Assembly (NCBI GenBank): GCA_029251165.1
Contig: JAQXDW010000110.1
Coordinates: 1-64,000 of the forward strand
DNA length: 64,000 bases
DNA from: Myxococcota bacterium
Lineage (GTDB): Bacteria > Myxococcota_A > UBA796
Reading direction: 5' to 3'
Below are positions 23,820 through 33,112 of the stretch, piece by piece. The notes beneath the pieces were generated by a model. The model did no database searches and had not been told where the DNA came from. It saw only the letters and a program-made list of their open reading frames with translations. The position numbers were made by a program, and so were the translations under genes. Position 1 is the first letter of the stretch; each line of letters starts with the position of its first letter.

Positions 23820-24482
23820 CTACACGTTCGCCAGCGGATTGCGGCAGACGAGCCCGATGCCGAGAAGCAGGGGCAAGGCCCGGTCGTACTCGGGTCCGAA
23901 GGTGTGGTTGAGGGTCAGCAGGGCCACGGTGATGCCGAGCGGACCAGAGACCGCTGCGATGGTGCCGGCGCTTCCACGGATGGTGCCGAGGATCGGACCG
24001 ACCTTCGGGATGATCTTGATGAGATCCCAGAGGGGGCCCTTCGTCCACTTCAGCAGACTACGCGCCACCCAGCGGCTGGCTACGGCGCTTCCCGCCGTGC
24101 TGACCCCGGCGAGATCGATCCACAGGGCCTTCTCCAGCTGCTTGCGGCTCTTCGTCGGCAGCTCCTCGTAGGTGAGCATGCGGTCGGTGGACAGCAGGGC
24201 ATCGGTCAGGCGATCCAGCTGGTCCCAGACCTCCCCATCTCCCACATCGAGCTTCAGCTTCTTCGTGGTGGTCTCCACGATGTCGTCGAGGGCATCGGGA
24301 ACGACCATGCGCCCCACCGGAGAGTGGGTGCGCCGCCACAGGGCGCTGGTGAGGCGTCGTGCCAGCTCGGCGGTGTCAGCACCTTCCGGAAACCAGACCT
24401 CACCAACATCGAGGATTCGCTCCAGCAGCTTCGGATCCCGACCTGCGAGGATGGACTCGAGCTCTCTTTGTGCGACGGGCAT
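23820..24482 (-). CDS. YaaW-like protein with hydrophobic C-terminal segment
   Basis: This is a 220-residue protein from ATG 24482, preceded by GGGAGGTCCTTC. A helical N-terminal two-thirds (ILAGRDPKLLERILDVGEVW, TYEELPTKSRKQLEKALWID) leads to a hydrophobic C-terminal third: KIIPKVGPILGTIRGSAGTI, AAVSGPLGITVALLTLNHTF, LPLLLGIGLV. The order of an acidic helical part, a Gly/Ala-rich membrane-associating part, and a 'GPlG....l....GP.Y..alP' end resembles the YaaW/ubiquinol-cytochrome c chaperone-like family, but the match is distant and from memory. It is divergent from the MopE/beta-helix lipoprotein gene, with 279 bp between the two starts. Confidence 0.6.
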   Translation of the reverse strand: MPVAQRELESILAGRDPKLLERILDVGEVWFPEGADTAELARRLTSALWRRTHSPVGRMVVPDALDDIVETTTKKLKLDVGDGEVWDQLDRLTDALLSTDRMLTYEELPTKSRKQLEKALWIDLAGVSTAGSAVASRWVARSLLKWTKGPLWDLIKIIPKVGPILGTIRGSAGTIAAVSGPLGITVALLTLNHTFGPEYDRALPLLLGIGLVCRNPLANV

Positions 24483-24761
24483 GAAGGACCTCCCAGACTA
24501 CGAGACACTACGCGGCTGTCGACTGTTCCATTTCGTTCCTTAACAGGCCTTCTGCTTCGGAGGTGCTTGGGGGGCGGCTCGGTCGCTCCATTCATGGTCA
24601 TCGAGGCCATCTCAATCGCAGCGAGTCCAGACGCTTCTGGTCTCGCCCGTCGGCCCCTTGAGCTGGCATGCAAGAAAGAACAGCCAGACACACCGCAATC
24701 ACGCAACAGATCCGACCGGACACAAAAAAGTATAGAATCCAACTCACAATCGGAGCGAGTG

Positions 24762-26726
24762 ATGCTGCTGACATGGCTGCTGGCGTGTGGGCCGTCGAAG
24801 AAAGAGCCGGGCGATCTCATCCTTACTCACGAGGCCCTGGAGTTTGGTGACGTCCCGGTCGGGACCTGGAAGACCATGCAGTTTGGCGCGGAGAACCTCG
24901 GGCCGGGCAGCGCGGAACTGCTCTCGGCGACGATCTTCGAGGGCGACGACAGTCAGTGGAGCATCGAGCGAGAGGGGGCAGACCTCCTTGCTGCTGGTGA
25001 GTTCATCATCTTCTCTCTGACCTTCGAGCCGACCATTCGCGGCGATCAGTCCGCGCGGCTCCAGCTGCGCACCGACCAGGTCGACGATCCGACCCTCTAC
25101 GTTGACCTCTTCGCCAACGCTGCGGCATCCCTCGACGACGTCGACGGTGACGGCTTCGCACCTTCTGACGGTGACTGCAACGACGGCGACCCAGACATCC
25201 ATCCCGCCGCCGAGGAGCTGTGCAACGGCATCGACGACGACTGCTCTGGCTCGCTGCCCGAGGAGGAGGAGGATCGGGACTACGACGGACTGCGGTACTG
25301 CGAGGGAGACTGCGACGACGACGACAACGACGTCTACCCTGGTGCTGAGGAGATCTGCGACGACAAGGACAACGACTGCGACGGGATGACGCCGGACCGC
25401 CGAGATGACGACGGAGACGGCTACACCTTCTGCGACGGGGACTGCGACGACGACGAGGCAGCGGTCTGGCCGTGGGCAGAGGAGATCTGCGACGACAAGG
25501 ACAACGACTGCGACGATGAGATCGATGAAGTCGACGAGGATCGCGACGGGGTCACCATCTGCAGCGGCGACTGTGACGACATGGATCCGGATGCCTGGCC
25601 GGTGTTCGTGGACCGCTATGGCGACAACAAGAAAGCAGATGGAACCTTAGACGCTCCGTTTGCCGACGTGGCGACCGCCGTGGAGCACCTCGACGAGATC
25701 TGCCGGACGGTGCGGCTGACCGTGGGAACCCACAACGTCAGCCTGATCTGGACCGAGGGCTTGGTGCGGCTGGAGGGCATGGGCAGCTTCCCAGATGATG
25801 TCCTGCTCCAGACCAACGGCGGGGCCGGGGATCGCATCCTCGATGCCTCGGGCGGACAGGTCGAGGTCGCGAACCTCACCATCTTCGACGCGGATGTCAG
25901 CGGAAACGGCGGCGCGATCTATGCTGAGAACACGGACGTCGCCCTGGAAGAGGTCATCCTGATCGCCAACACCGCCACCGGCGCTGGCGGCGCGGTCTGG
26001 ATGTCGGGCGGGAGCCTGTCTCTCAACGACTGCGACCTCCAGGAGAACGTCTCTGGCACCAACGGCGGCGCCATCGCCCTGACCGACGTTGCCCTGACCG
26101 ACATCGACTCGCTGTACCTCAAGAACCAGTCGGAGCTCTCCGGTGGTGCGCTCTGGATGTCGGGCGGCAGCGCAGCGATCTCGACGGGGCGGGTGTGGAA
26201 GAACCTCGCCGGTGCCGATGGCGGCGGCATCTACCTGTCCGGCCTGTCCGACTCGGTGCTGAGCAACCTCTGGATTCACGGGAACACCGCCGTCAGCGAG
26301 GGCGGCGGTGTGCTGCTCGGTGCGGGCGGTGTGCTGATCAACTCCACCCTGCTCGACAACACGGCGCTGAGCGGCGGGGGCGTGTCTGCGCAGGGTGACG
26401 CGGCGGTGTGGTCGAGCATCGTCGGCTACTCCACTGGTGGCGGCATCCTGGGGGGCTCGAGCACCACCATCGCCTACAGCCTGCTCTACGGAAACGACAG
26501 CTACGACCTCTCCACCACTGGGACTGAGACGGAGAGCCTGATCGAGCCCCTGCTCCTGACCGACTACGTCGGCACCGAGGATCCCTCCGATGCCGACATT
26601 GTCCCGGCAGAGGGGAGCCCGGCGATCGACTCTGGTCCGACCGAGGGAGGACCGCTGAGCGACTGGCAGGACACCGACGGTACCGCCAACGACCGCGGCT
26701 ATACCGGCGGCCCTGGCGCGCCATGA
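24762..26726 (+). CDS. MopE-motif and beta-helix surface lipoprotein
   Basis: This is a 654-residue lipoprotein (lipobox WLLAC, Cys at residue 9). Domain order is as follows. A DUF1573/ASPM-like Ig domain at about 20-115 (ALEFGDVPVGTWKTMQFGAE). Three MopE-type putative metal-binding repeats at about 125-280 (LCNGIDDDCSG, ICDDKDNDCDG, ICDDKDNDCDD). A right-handed parallel beta-helix at about 290-640 with glycine-rich rungs such as SGNGGAIYAENTDVALEEV. The ATG at 24762 is chosen for the signal peptide; a much longer open frame upstream is antisense to the YaaW-like gene and non-coding. TATAGAAT at 24731-24738 could be a -10 element. Likely exposed on the outer membrane and Ca2+- or metal-binding; ligand unknown. 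Its end overlaps the aldo-keto reductase start. Confidence 0.87.
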   Translation: MLLTWLLACGPSKKEPGDLILTHEALEFGDVPVGTWKTMQFGAENLGPGSAELLSATIFEGDDSQWSIEREGADLLAAGEFIIFSLTFEPTIRGDQSARLQLRTDQVDDPTLYVDLFANAAASLDDVDGDGFAPSDGDCNDGDPDIHPAAEELCNGIDDDCSGSLPEEEEDRDYDGLRYCEGDCDDDDNDVYPGAEEICDDKDNDCDGMTPDRRDDDGDGYTFCDGDCDDDEAAVWPWAEEICDDKDNDCDDEIDEVDEDRDGVTICSGDCDDMDPDAWPVFVDRYGDNKKADGTLDAPFADVATAVEHLDEICRTVRLTVGTHNVSLIWTEGLVRLEGMGSFPDDVLLQTNGGAGDRILDASGGQVEVANLTIFDADVSGNGGAIYAENTDVALEEVILIANTATGAGGAVWMSGGSLSLNDCDLQENVSGTNGGAIALTDVALTDIDSLYLKNQSELSGGALWMSGGSAAISTGRVWKNLAGADGGGIYLSGLSDSVLSNLWIHGNTAVSEGGGVLLGAGGVLINSTLLDNTALSGGGVSAQGDAAVWSSIVGYSTGGGILGGSSTTIAYSLLYGNDSYDLSTTGTETESLIEPLLLTDYVGTEDPSDADIVPAEGSPAIDSGPTEGGPLSDWQDTDGTANDRGYTGGPGAP

Positions 26727-27646
26727 GGCTGCGCGCCCTCGCCGATACCGAGATCTCGCTCTCGGCAGTCGGACTTGGGTGCTGGGCAATGGGCGGAGAG
26801 GCGTGGGGACCGGTGGATGCCTCGCAGGCGATCCGAACCATCCACGCGGCCCTGGACGGCGGGGTCAATTGGCTGGACACCGCCCCGCTGTATGGCGGAT
26901 CCGATGCGATCATCGCCCGTGCGCTCCGGGGGCGAGCCGCGATCATCGCCACCAAGGTCGGGGCTCGGCTCGAGGGCCGGAACGCCTGCTCCGATCTCTC
27001 TGCCGCACACATCATCGCGGACTGTGAGGCCAGCCTCCGTCGGCTGTCTGTCGAGACCATCGATCTGCTCCAGGTCCACTGGCCCTGTGAGCGCGGGACC
27101 CCGCTGTCCGAGAGCTTCGCCGCCCTGACCACCCTGCAGGATGCCGGGAAGATCCGCGCCATCGGCGTGTGCAACTACGGCCCCGAGGCGCTGGCCGAGA
27201 TCCGCACCATCGCCCCCGTCGTCAGCCTCCAGACCCCCTACTCGCTGGTCCGTCGGGAGCTCGAGGGGCCGCTGCGCGCGGCGGCATCGGGCATGTCGGT
27301 GCTGGTGTATGAGGCGCTGTGTCGGGGGCTGCTGACCGGGAAGTACACCACCCCGCCGCGCTTTCCCGCGCACGACATCCGAAGCCGAGACCCCCGGTTC
27401 TCCGGTGTGCACTTCGAGGCGATCACCCGACTCGCCGTGGATCTCGGGCGGGTCGGCGCGCGCATCGGGACGAGCGCCGCAGCGGTCGCCCTGGGCTGGG
27501 CAGCCTCTCGCCCGGGCGTCACTGCGGTGATCGCGGGGATGCGAACCCCCGCACAGGTCGCCGACAACCTCGCCGCTGCCCGGCTCCTCTCCCGACACAA
27601 GCTGTGGTCGGTGGTCGACCGGATCGTTGCACGTCACGGCCTGTAG
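26723..27646 (+). CDS. Aldo/keto reductase
   Basis: This is an NADPH-dependent (beta/alpha)8-barrel reductase of 307 residues. Catalytic tetrad residues are visible: Asp and Tyr in NWLDTAPLYGGSD, Lys in IIATKVGAR, and His in LLQVHWPCERG. The NADP-binding end reads GVTAVIAGMRTPAQVADNLA. The sequence resembles AKR families acting on sugar or small aldehyde substrates; substrate not predictable. ATG 26723 overlaps the stop of the MopE/beta-helix gene (ATGA), an odd pairing of a cytosolic enzyme with a surface protein that probably reflects compact gene packing. It is convergent with the receiver gene. Confidence 0.9.
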   Translation: MRLRALADTEISLSAVGLGCWAMGGEAWGPVDASQAIRTIHAALDGGVNWLDTAPLYGGSDAIIARALRGRAAIIATKVGARLEGRNACSDLSAAHIIADCEASLRRLSVETIDLLQVHWPCERGTPLSESFAALTTLQDAGKIRAIGVCNYGPEALAEIRTIAPVVSLQTPYSLVRRELEGPLRAAASGMSVLVYEALCRGLLTGKYTTPPRFPAHDIRSRDPRFSGVHFEAITRLAVDLGRVGARIGTSAAAVALGWAASRPGVTAVIAGMRTPAQVADNLAAARLLSRHKLWSVVDRIVARHGL

Positions 27647-27676
27647 GGCGGTGCCTGTGGGGCGGTGCCTGTGGGG

Positions 27677-28084
27677 CTACAGTCTCGACTCCAGAACAAG
27701 CCGCTCTGACTCGGTGAGGTCGGTGGTGAGGTAGTTGAGGGTGTCGATGACGTTGTCGTTGGAGAAGGGCTTGGTGAGGTAGAGGGTCGCACCCTGTCGG
27801 TAGCCGCTGAGGACGTCGCGGTCGGTGTTTAGCGCGGTGAGGACGACCACCGGCATGGTGTCCTTCAGCTCGGGCGGCAGGCGCTCCAGCACCTCCTTGC
27901 CGCCGAGGTTGGGCATCAGCAGATCGAGGAACATCACCCCATAGTGCTGCGTGCGCAGGCTCTCGAGAGCCTCCAGTCCATCCGCGGCCTCGTCGACCAT
28001 GTAGCCCTGACTCTCAAGCAGCAGGCGCAGCATCAGTCGAATGTCAGGCTCGTCATCTACGATCAATATTCGGCTCTCAGCCAT
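27677..28084 (-). CDS. Single-domain response regulator (receiver only)
   Basis: This is a 135-residue CheY-like receiver with no output domain. The acidic pair is in ILIVDDEPDIR, the phospho-acceptor Asp in GVMFLDLLMPNLGG (about residue 54), the Thr in PVVVLTALN, and the Lys in LYLTKPFSND. Its ATG at 28084 overlaps the 3' end of the histidine kinase gene by 8 bp, so kinase and receiver form one unit. Signalling would pass onward by protein interaction or phosphotransfer, as no DNA-binding partner is adjacent. The C-terminal tail LTESERLVLESRL is a short helix. Confidence 0.92.
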   Translation of the reverse strand: MAESRILIVDDEPDIRLMLRLLLESQGYMVDEAADGLEALESLRTQHYGVMFLDLLMPNLGGKEVLERLPPELKDTMPVVVLTALNTDRDVLSGYRQGATLYLTKPFSNDNVIDTLNYLTTDLTESERLVLESRL

Positions 28085-29261
28085 CTCGATCCTCCGTCGA
28101 ATTGGTTCTGTTTTTCTTGGAGCGAAGTAATATCTCGCGAATTCGCTGTCGCTTGGTGGTGCTGCCGGGTCGCTCCAGGATCAGGGACTGGCCGTCGTCG
28201 GTGTCGTCGTCTCCGGCAGACACCCGGCAGAGCCTCACCCGGAAGCGGGTGCCGACGCCCGTTGTGGACTCTGCGATGATCTGTCCGTCCATGCGCTCCG
28301 CCAGCTCTTTGCACAGCGCCAGCCCCAGCCCGGAGCCTTGGTAGCCCGGTCCGCGCTTGCGCTTGAGCTGCCGAAACCGCTCGAAGATCGCGGGAAGATC
28401 TTGCCGTTCGATTCCGCAGCCGTTGTCGCGGACGATGAGCTCTGCCCAGACGTCGTCCATTCTGCGTGCCGAGACCTTGACCTCTGCGGGACTTGCGTGA
28501 GCCAGGGTGTTCTCCAGGAGGTTGATGAGGATCTGCGACAGCGCATCGGCGTCTGCCCATACCAAGATCGGCGCGCTGGGTGCCACCTTGAGGGACACTC
28601 CGGCTTCATCGAACCGCTGCTGAAACAGCCCGATCGCGTCGTGAATGACGGTCGCGAGGTTGACCGGCTCGCGCTGGATGGTCTGTCCGCCAGCGTCCAG
28701 CCGAGAGAGGGAGAGCATGTCGGATGAGAACCGGGAGAGTCGCTCGACGTTGCGCGACATCATCTCGACCACCTGCTGCTGCTGATCGGACAGGGCACCA
28801 AGTCGGCCGGACAGGAGCATCTGAATGGCTGACCGCATTGGTGTCATCGGCGTGCGAAGCTCGTGGGTTGCCATCTCGATGAGCTGGTTGCGGGCCCGAT
28901 CGAGGGTGCGCAGCTGTCGGATGATCTCCACATCACGGTCCAGTGCCTTCTGGAGCTTGTCGACCTGGAGGGTGTCGGTGATGTCGATGAGGGTTGCGAC
29001 CAGGGCTGGCTGAAGCTCCCAGATGATGGGGGTGGTGCGCATCTCCACCATGCGCTCGTCAGGGGTGATGAGTCGCTCCCGGTTGCTGCCGTCGGGCAGG
29101 GTGAGCTGGCGGCTGAGCATGTCCGCTGGAGTGCTGCGGAGGAGCCGCGCGGCTGCCGGGTTGGCCATCAAGACGCATCCATCAGCGCTGAGGATCATGA
29201 TCCCGGTCGGCGCAGACTCGAACGCGAGCCGGTACTGGTCGTCAGAAGAGCGCTGGGGCAT
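28077..29261 (-). CDS. PAS-domain sensor histidine kinase
   Basis: This is a 394-residue cytosolic kinase with no membrane span. An N-terminal PAS domain at about 5-115 begins YRLAFESAPTGIMILSADG. A short coiled coil (LQKALDRDVEIIRQLRTLDR) follows. The HisKA H-box is EMATHELRTPMTPMRS. The HATPase_c domain has N-box NLLENTLAHASPAEVK, G1 DNGCGI, an FERFRQ F-box, and G2 YQGSGLGLALCKELA. A basic tail ends the protein. ATG 29261 follows a strong GAGGAGG; an in-frame start 21 bp upstream lacks one. It is upstream of, and overlapping, the single-domain receiver. The PAS ligand is unknown, and no Cys or His haem ligand stands out. Confidence 0.93.
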   Translation of the reverse strand: MPQRSSDDQYRLAFESAPTGIMILSADGCVLMANPAAARLLRSTPADMLSRQLTLPDGSNRERLITPDERMVEMRTTPIIWELQPALVATLIDITDTLQVDKLQKALDRDVEIIRQLRTLDRARNQLIEMATHELRTPMTPMRSAIQMLLSGRLGALSDQQQQVVEMMSRNVERLSRFSSDMLSLSRLDAGGQTIQREPVNLATVIHDAIGLFQQRFDEAGVSLKVAPSAPILVWADADALSQILINLLENTLAHASPAEVKVSARRMDDVWAELIVRDNGCGIERQDLPAIFERFRQLKRKRGPGYQGSGLGLALCKELAERMDGQIIAESTTGVGTRFRVRLCRVSAGDDDTDDGQSLILERPGSTTKRQRIREILLRSKKNRTNSTEDRDG

Positions 29262-29452
29262 TGAACCTCCTCGGCGACCCATGGCTGAGGTGAGCTCAGC
29301 GAGCAGGGCGTGCCGGTCTCAAGCAGGGCAGTTGAGTGTAAGCCCTCCGAGGACGACAGCCAATCTCGCCGCAAGACACACACGGTCGGCCTTCGGGAGT
29401 CTCCCCCGACCGTCTCCCCCGACCGTCTCCAGGCGAGGCCGGGGGCGGACCG

Positions 29453-30874
29453 CTACCCTCCAGTCGCGGTCACACTCAGCGAGAGATCGCAGATCACCGC
29501 GACATCCAGAATGAGGAAGCTGTCGCTGAGGCGGATGTTGTTTACCCGCACCTGGCTGATCTCACCGGACATCACCACGCCCTCGGACAGCTCTACGCCG
29601 GAGAGGATCTCGGTGAACGTGGACTCTACGGTTCGGATCTCGTCGGAGATCGGGACGGTGAGGAGCTCCTTGAGCTGGCTGACGACCTGCCCCTTGAGGG
29701 CCTCATGAGCGGAGTCGATGATGGCGTTGCCGGTGGCGGCGTCGTAGCTGAAGTCGCTGATGGAGAGGCTCTCTCCGGCGCTGTCAATCTCCAGTCGTCC
29801 GGTCGCCCAGGCGGTCACATCGGTCTGGCCGGCTGGGGTCTCGATGCTCAGCTTCAGGCCGATCGCGAGCGAGTCGCCGGAGGGGTAGAGATCGACCATC
29901 TCGGTGATGGTCGCGGAGGCGCCAGAGGTCTCAAAGACGGTGCCCTCCAGCCGCTGGGCAAGGGTTGACTTCAGGCTGTCCCATGCCAGCTTGAGGGGAA
30001 CATGGAGTCGGGCGCCGCTGTCTGATGCGGGGGGCTGTCGGTCGGCGAGCGGGGTGGCCTCGGCGTCGTTCATGCGCTGCGAGAGCGAGGCATCGAGGAT
30101 GCCGCGTGCACCGATGGTCACCAGCATGCCCGTGCCGGCCATCTCCGGATTGGTCGAGAAGAGGGCCTCGGGGGCAAAGCGCACCCAGACTGATGGGCTT
30201 CGCTTGAGCTGCCGCGCGGTGCCGAGGTCGGCCCAGATTGCCTCCAGCTCGGTCCGCAGTGGTGCTTCCTCCAGCATCATGGCATCGACGGAAGCGGCGG
30301 CCTCGAGCATCGCGGCGTCGATCTTGTCATCGAGTCGGTCGCTCAGCGAGATGTCCACGCCAGCGATTGAGATGCTCGGAGAGTCTGTCCAGCGCCAGGT
30401 GATCTCGGTGTTGCCGATCATCGACCAGTCGTCTTGAATGACCGGAGTGCTGGAGACCCGGACCACCAGGCTGGCGCTGCCGGTGCCGAGGTCGGCGCCC
30501 TTGTCGCCGTTGAGCTTGCGCCGGTACACCTTCACCTTGACCTTGGTGGGGACCTCGATGACCATCGCGTCGCCGCGGCTGAACACCCGTGAGTCACCGT
30601 CGCGCTTGACCGTGGTGTTCATCTCCATCCGGCCCGCCAGCTCCCGACCGGTCTCCTTGTAGAGCGGCGTCGGCAGACCAGCATCGACGGACTCCCGCAT
30701 CGCTGGCCAGGTGATGGTCATCGGTATGTTGAGCACCGAGGGCTGTGAGTCTGCGGCATCAGACTCTGTGGCTCCGGGCGGTGGAACATCGAGACCGTCA
30801 TCGGTCATGCCGCCGCAGGCGAGGGCGAGGGCGAGCAGACTTGCGGCGAGGAGAGAACGGAGCCAGGCTTTCAT
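29453..30874 (-). CDS. DUF4403 family lipoprotein
   Basis: This is a 473-residue exported protein. The signal LLAASLLALALAC puts the lipid Cys at about residue 20. The mature part has the DUF4403 layout: an N-terminal VLNIPMTITWPAMRESVDAG, two tandem BPI/TULIP-like halves separated near residue 270 (ARLHVPLKLAWDSLKSTLAQ repeats the first segment), and charged beta-rich regions between. DUF4403 proteins are predicted lipid-binding TULIP-fold proteins, perhaps moving lipids between envelope layers. The start overlaps the stop of the SGNH-like gene (ATGA at 30871-30874), so it ends a four-gene minus-strand operon. Confidence 0.78.
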   Translation of the reverse strand: MKAWLRSLLAASLLALALACGGMTDDGLDVPPPGATESDAADSQPSVLNIPMTITWPAMRESVDAGLPTPLYKETGRELAGRMEMNTTVKRDGDSRVFSRGDAMVIEVPTKVKVKVYRRKLNGDKGADLGTGSASLVVRVSSTPVIQDDWSMIGNTEITWRWTDSPSISIAGVDISLSDRLDDKIDAAMLEAAASVDAMMLEEAPLRTELEAIWADLGTARQLKRSPSVWVRFAPEALFSTNPEMAGTGMLVTIGARGILDASLSQRMNDAEATPLADRQPPASDSGARLHVPLKLAWDSLKSTLAQRLEGTVFETSGASATITEMVDLYPSGDSLAIGLKLSIETPAGQTDVTAWATGRLEIDSAGESLSISDFSYDAATGNAIIDSAHEALKGQVVSQLKELLTVPISDEIRTVESTFTEILSGVELSEGVVMSGEISQVRVNNIRLSDSFLILDVAVICDLSLSVTATGG

Positions 30875-31998
30875 GGCACGGATAATACTTCAGGTCGGCT
30901 CATTATGGCGTGCTGCAAGAGCTCCCGAGCAGCCGGCTCAAGCAGATCGGCCATGGCGGCATGTCCGGCGGGGCTGAAGTGGATGGCGTCCTCAAACAGC
31001 TGGCTGTGTGGCACGAGCTGGCCGTCCATCCGTGGCAGGTCTGCGGCAGCATCGATGACGGTCACCCCAGGCTCATTGGCAAACGAGCGGATTGCTGCCT
31101 CGATGGCGCTGCTGGCCCGGATGGTCACCGGGTCGATGTCCCGGACCTGCTGGAGCATCGCGAGCCCTTCCTCGAGCTCCCCCTGCTGGTTGAGGTGGAC
31201 CCCGTGCTGCCACAGGGTCTTTGCGCAGGGCTTCTCTGCCTGGCAGGGATCTCGAGCTGGCGGCGCGAGCAGATTGCTGGCTGGGACCACCAGGATCAGG
31301 GGAAGGCCCCGGCGCTGGGCGGTCCAGACGATGCGGGCCAGGTTCGTGGTGAAGAACCGGGCTGCTGTGCTCCGCTGTGCTGCGGTCGGACGCAGGCTGC
31401 GGTCTCGGCGGATGATGTGGGGCTTCTCTGGATGCGCAGTGCCGGCGGGCGGACCCAGGGCGCGGCGGAGCTGACTGAAGAGCTGGGTGCGCTCGACGAT
31501 GGGCAGCACCGCAGCCGAGAACTCACCGACCAGGTCGCCGTACCGCTGCTGGAACATCAGGTTGCCGAGGTCGTTGTGGCCGGTGTAGACGATCAGCAGG
31601 TCAAGGTCTACCGCCGACAGCTCCGCCATGATGCTGGCGAGGTCGAATGAGTCGAGGCCCGGCGCGCCGAGGTTTGCAAACGGCACCCCGAGTCGCTTGG
31701 CCAGCAGGCCGGCGAATTCATCAGGCGTCTCGATCTGTCCCCGGCCGATGTGCACGCTGCTGCCACCGAGCACCGCTGCGCCGCCGGCTGTTCGCGAGAA
31801 GGGCGAGATCTCCTCCAGGAGCTGGTAGGTCGGTCGGGCGGTCTGCGCGGTCAGCTCCAGGTAGTTCTCCACCTCGCCCTTGACCTGAAAAACCGCCACA
31901 GGCGGCGGCGGTGGACCGGCGATGAGCCGGAGGGATGCCTCGACGAGGGCGAGGACTGCGAGCGCGACGACGATCCCTGCGAGCAACTTTCTCAGCAT
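30871..31998 (-). CDS. SGNH/GDSL-like hydrolase with N-terminal membrane anchor
   Basis: This is a 375-residue protein from ATG 31998. The N-terminal hydrophobic segment LLAGIVVALAVLALVEASLR is a signal anchor. The GDSL-like nucleophile block is VLGGSSVHIGRGQIET (GGSS in place of GDS). The oxyanion Asn lies in LLIVYTGHNDLGN and the C-terminal Asp-x-x-His in EDAIHFSPAGHAAMAD. A roughly 120-residue insert before that block contains a CQAEKPC pair and a TPR-like helix pair (LNQQGELEEGLAMLQQVRDI). Families with this layout are envelope esterases or O-acetyl-glycan hydrolases, here periplasmic. It follows the aminotransferase gene by 10 bp. Confidence 0.78.
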   Translation of the reverse strand: MLRKLLAGIVVALAVLALVEASLRLIAGPPPPPVAVFQVKGEVENYLELTAQTARPTYQLLEEISPFSRTAGGAAVLGGSSVHIGRGQIETPDEFAGLLAKRLGVPFANLGAPGLDSFDLASIMAELSAVDLDLLIVYTGHNDLGNLMFQQRYGDLVGEFSAAVLPIVERTQLFSQLRRALGPPAGTAHPEKPHIIRRDRSLRPTAAQRSTAARFFTTNLARIVWTAQRRGLPLILVVPASNLLAPPARDPCQAEKPCAKTLWQHGVHLNQQGELEEGLAMLQQVRDIDPVTIRASSAIEAAIRSFANEPGVTVIDAAADLPRMDGQLVPHSQLFEDAIHFSPAGHAAMADLLEPAARELLQHAIMSRPEVLSVP

Positions 31999-32008
31999 GA
32001 CGGGATCC

Positions 32009-33112
32009 CTATCGCGCACGACCGAGGGCGGAGGAATCACGCGCGGCATCAGCCAGCCGGGACACCGCCTCCTGCAGCATCGGAGCGTCGTACAGCGACA
32101 CCGACAGCCGCGCCTGCTCTCTGCAGCTTCCCGACGGAGAGCAGCGGCTCCCGGACAGCACCGCGACGCCGTCCGGTATCGGACTCGTCAGCCGCGTCCA
32201 CAAGAAGTACCCGCCAGCAGGACGCTGGAAGGTGCAGTCTGGGAGGTGAGCTTCGAGCGATGCGGTGAGGACATCCATCCGGGCGGAGAGGGTGGTCCGC
32301 AGTCGGTCGACGTGTGCTCCCAGGGAGCCATCCTCCATCAGCGCGGTCACCGCAGCGGACATCCACGGGTTCAGCCCGCCGCCGGATCGGAGGGTGCCGT
32401 GGGCGCAGAAGGCTGCGATGAGGTCGGGGTGGGCGTGCAGCCAGCCGACCCGTAGCCCCGGCGCGAGGAGCTTGGAGAAGCTGCCCAGGCCGATGACGCG
32501 CCCCCGGCCACGATCCAGCGACATCAGGCACGGCGGGGGAGCGGGTCCGTAGTGCAGGAGTGTGTAAGGCTCATCGGCGAGGATCCGGAAGCCGTAGGTC
32601 TCCGCGAGATCCACCAGCCTCTCCGCGCGCTCCGGCGAGAGGCAGACCCCAGCGGGGTTGTGGTAGGCCGGGATGCAGTACACCAGCGCCGGCCGCAGAC
32701 CGCTGCGCAGTGCCGCCTCCAGCGCCTCCACAACCATTCCCTGCGCATCGACCGGGACGGTGTGCAGCGCCATGCCAGCGGTCTTGAAGATTGTGGTGGC
32801 GAGGAAGTAGGTTGGATCCCCGCAGACCACGGTGTCTCCTGCGGCAGCGAAGACCTGACAGGCCATCGCGAGTGTCAGGGAGATTCCGGAGGTCGGCAGG
32901 ACTGCTGCGGGGGAGACCTGGTGGCCGTAGCGGTCGGTGAGGAAGGCAGCGAGGGCGCTGCGAAAGTTGGTGTCCTGAGCAGCCCCCCGGTACTGCAGCG
33001 CGCTCAGTGAGCGGGCGGAAGTCAGCCCTGCAAGCGCCTGACGGAGCATGGCATCGGGCAGCAGGCTGGGGGAGGGATGGCCCTTCCCCAGGTGAATTAC
33101 TTCCACGAGCAC
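32009..33112 (-). CDS. Aminotransferase class I/II (2-aminoadipate/MocR-type fold)
   Basis: This is a 367-residue PLP enzyme of fold type I. Markers are YRGAAQDTNFRSALAAFLTD, TSGISLTLAMACQVFAAAGD, VCGDPTYFLATTIFK, YCIPAYHNPAGVCLSPE, LADEPYTLLHYG and the PLP Lys in GLGSFSKLLAPGLRVGWLHA. The N terminus begins at the conserved LGKGHPSPSLLP. GTG 33112 (or 33106) is chosen as start; either overlaps the end of the small membrane-protein gene by 10-16 bp. A longer open frame upstream is antisense noise. No HTH domain is present, so this is an enzyme rather than a MocR regulator. Its link with an SGNH enzyme and a TULIP-like lipoprotein suggests a lipid- or aminoacyl-modification role (inference). 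Confidence 0.85.
   Translation of the reverse strand: MLVEVIHLGKGHPSPSLLPDAMLRQALAGLTSARSLSALQYRGAAQDTNFRSALAAFLTDRYGHQVSPAAVLPTSGISLTLAMACQVFAAAGDTVVCGDPTYFLATTIFKTAGMALHTVPVDAQGMVVEALEAALRSGLRPALVYCIPAYHNPAGVCLSPERAERLVDLAETYGFRILADEPYTLLHYGPAPPPCLMSLDRGRGRVIGLGSFSKLLAPGLRVGWLHAHPDLIAAFCAHGTLRSGGGLNPWMSAAVTALMEDGSLGAHVDRLRTTLSARMDVLTASLEAHLPDCTFQRPAGGYFLWTRLTSPIPDGVAVLSGSRCSPSGSCREQARLSVSLYDAPMLQEAVSRLADAARDSSALGRAR

Noticed and set aside
23784-24761. Upstream in-frame extension of the MopE/beta-helix gene
   Set aside because: This part is antisense to the YaaW-like gene; the lipoprotein signal and start at 24762 explain the gene without it.
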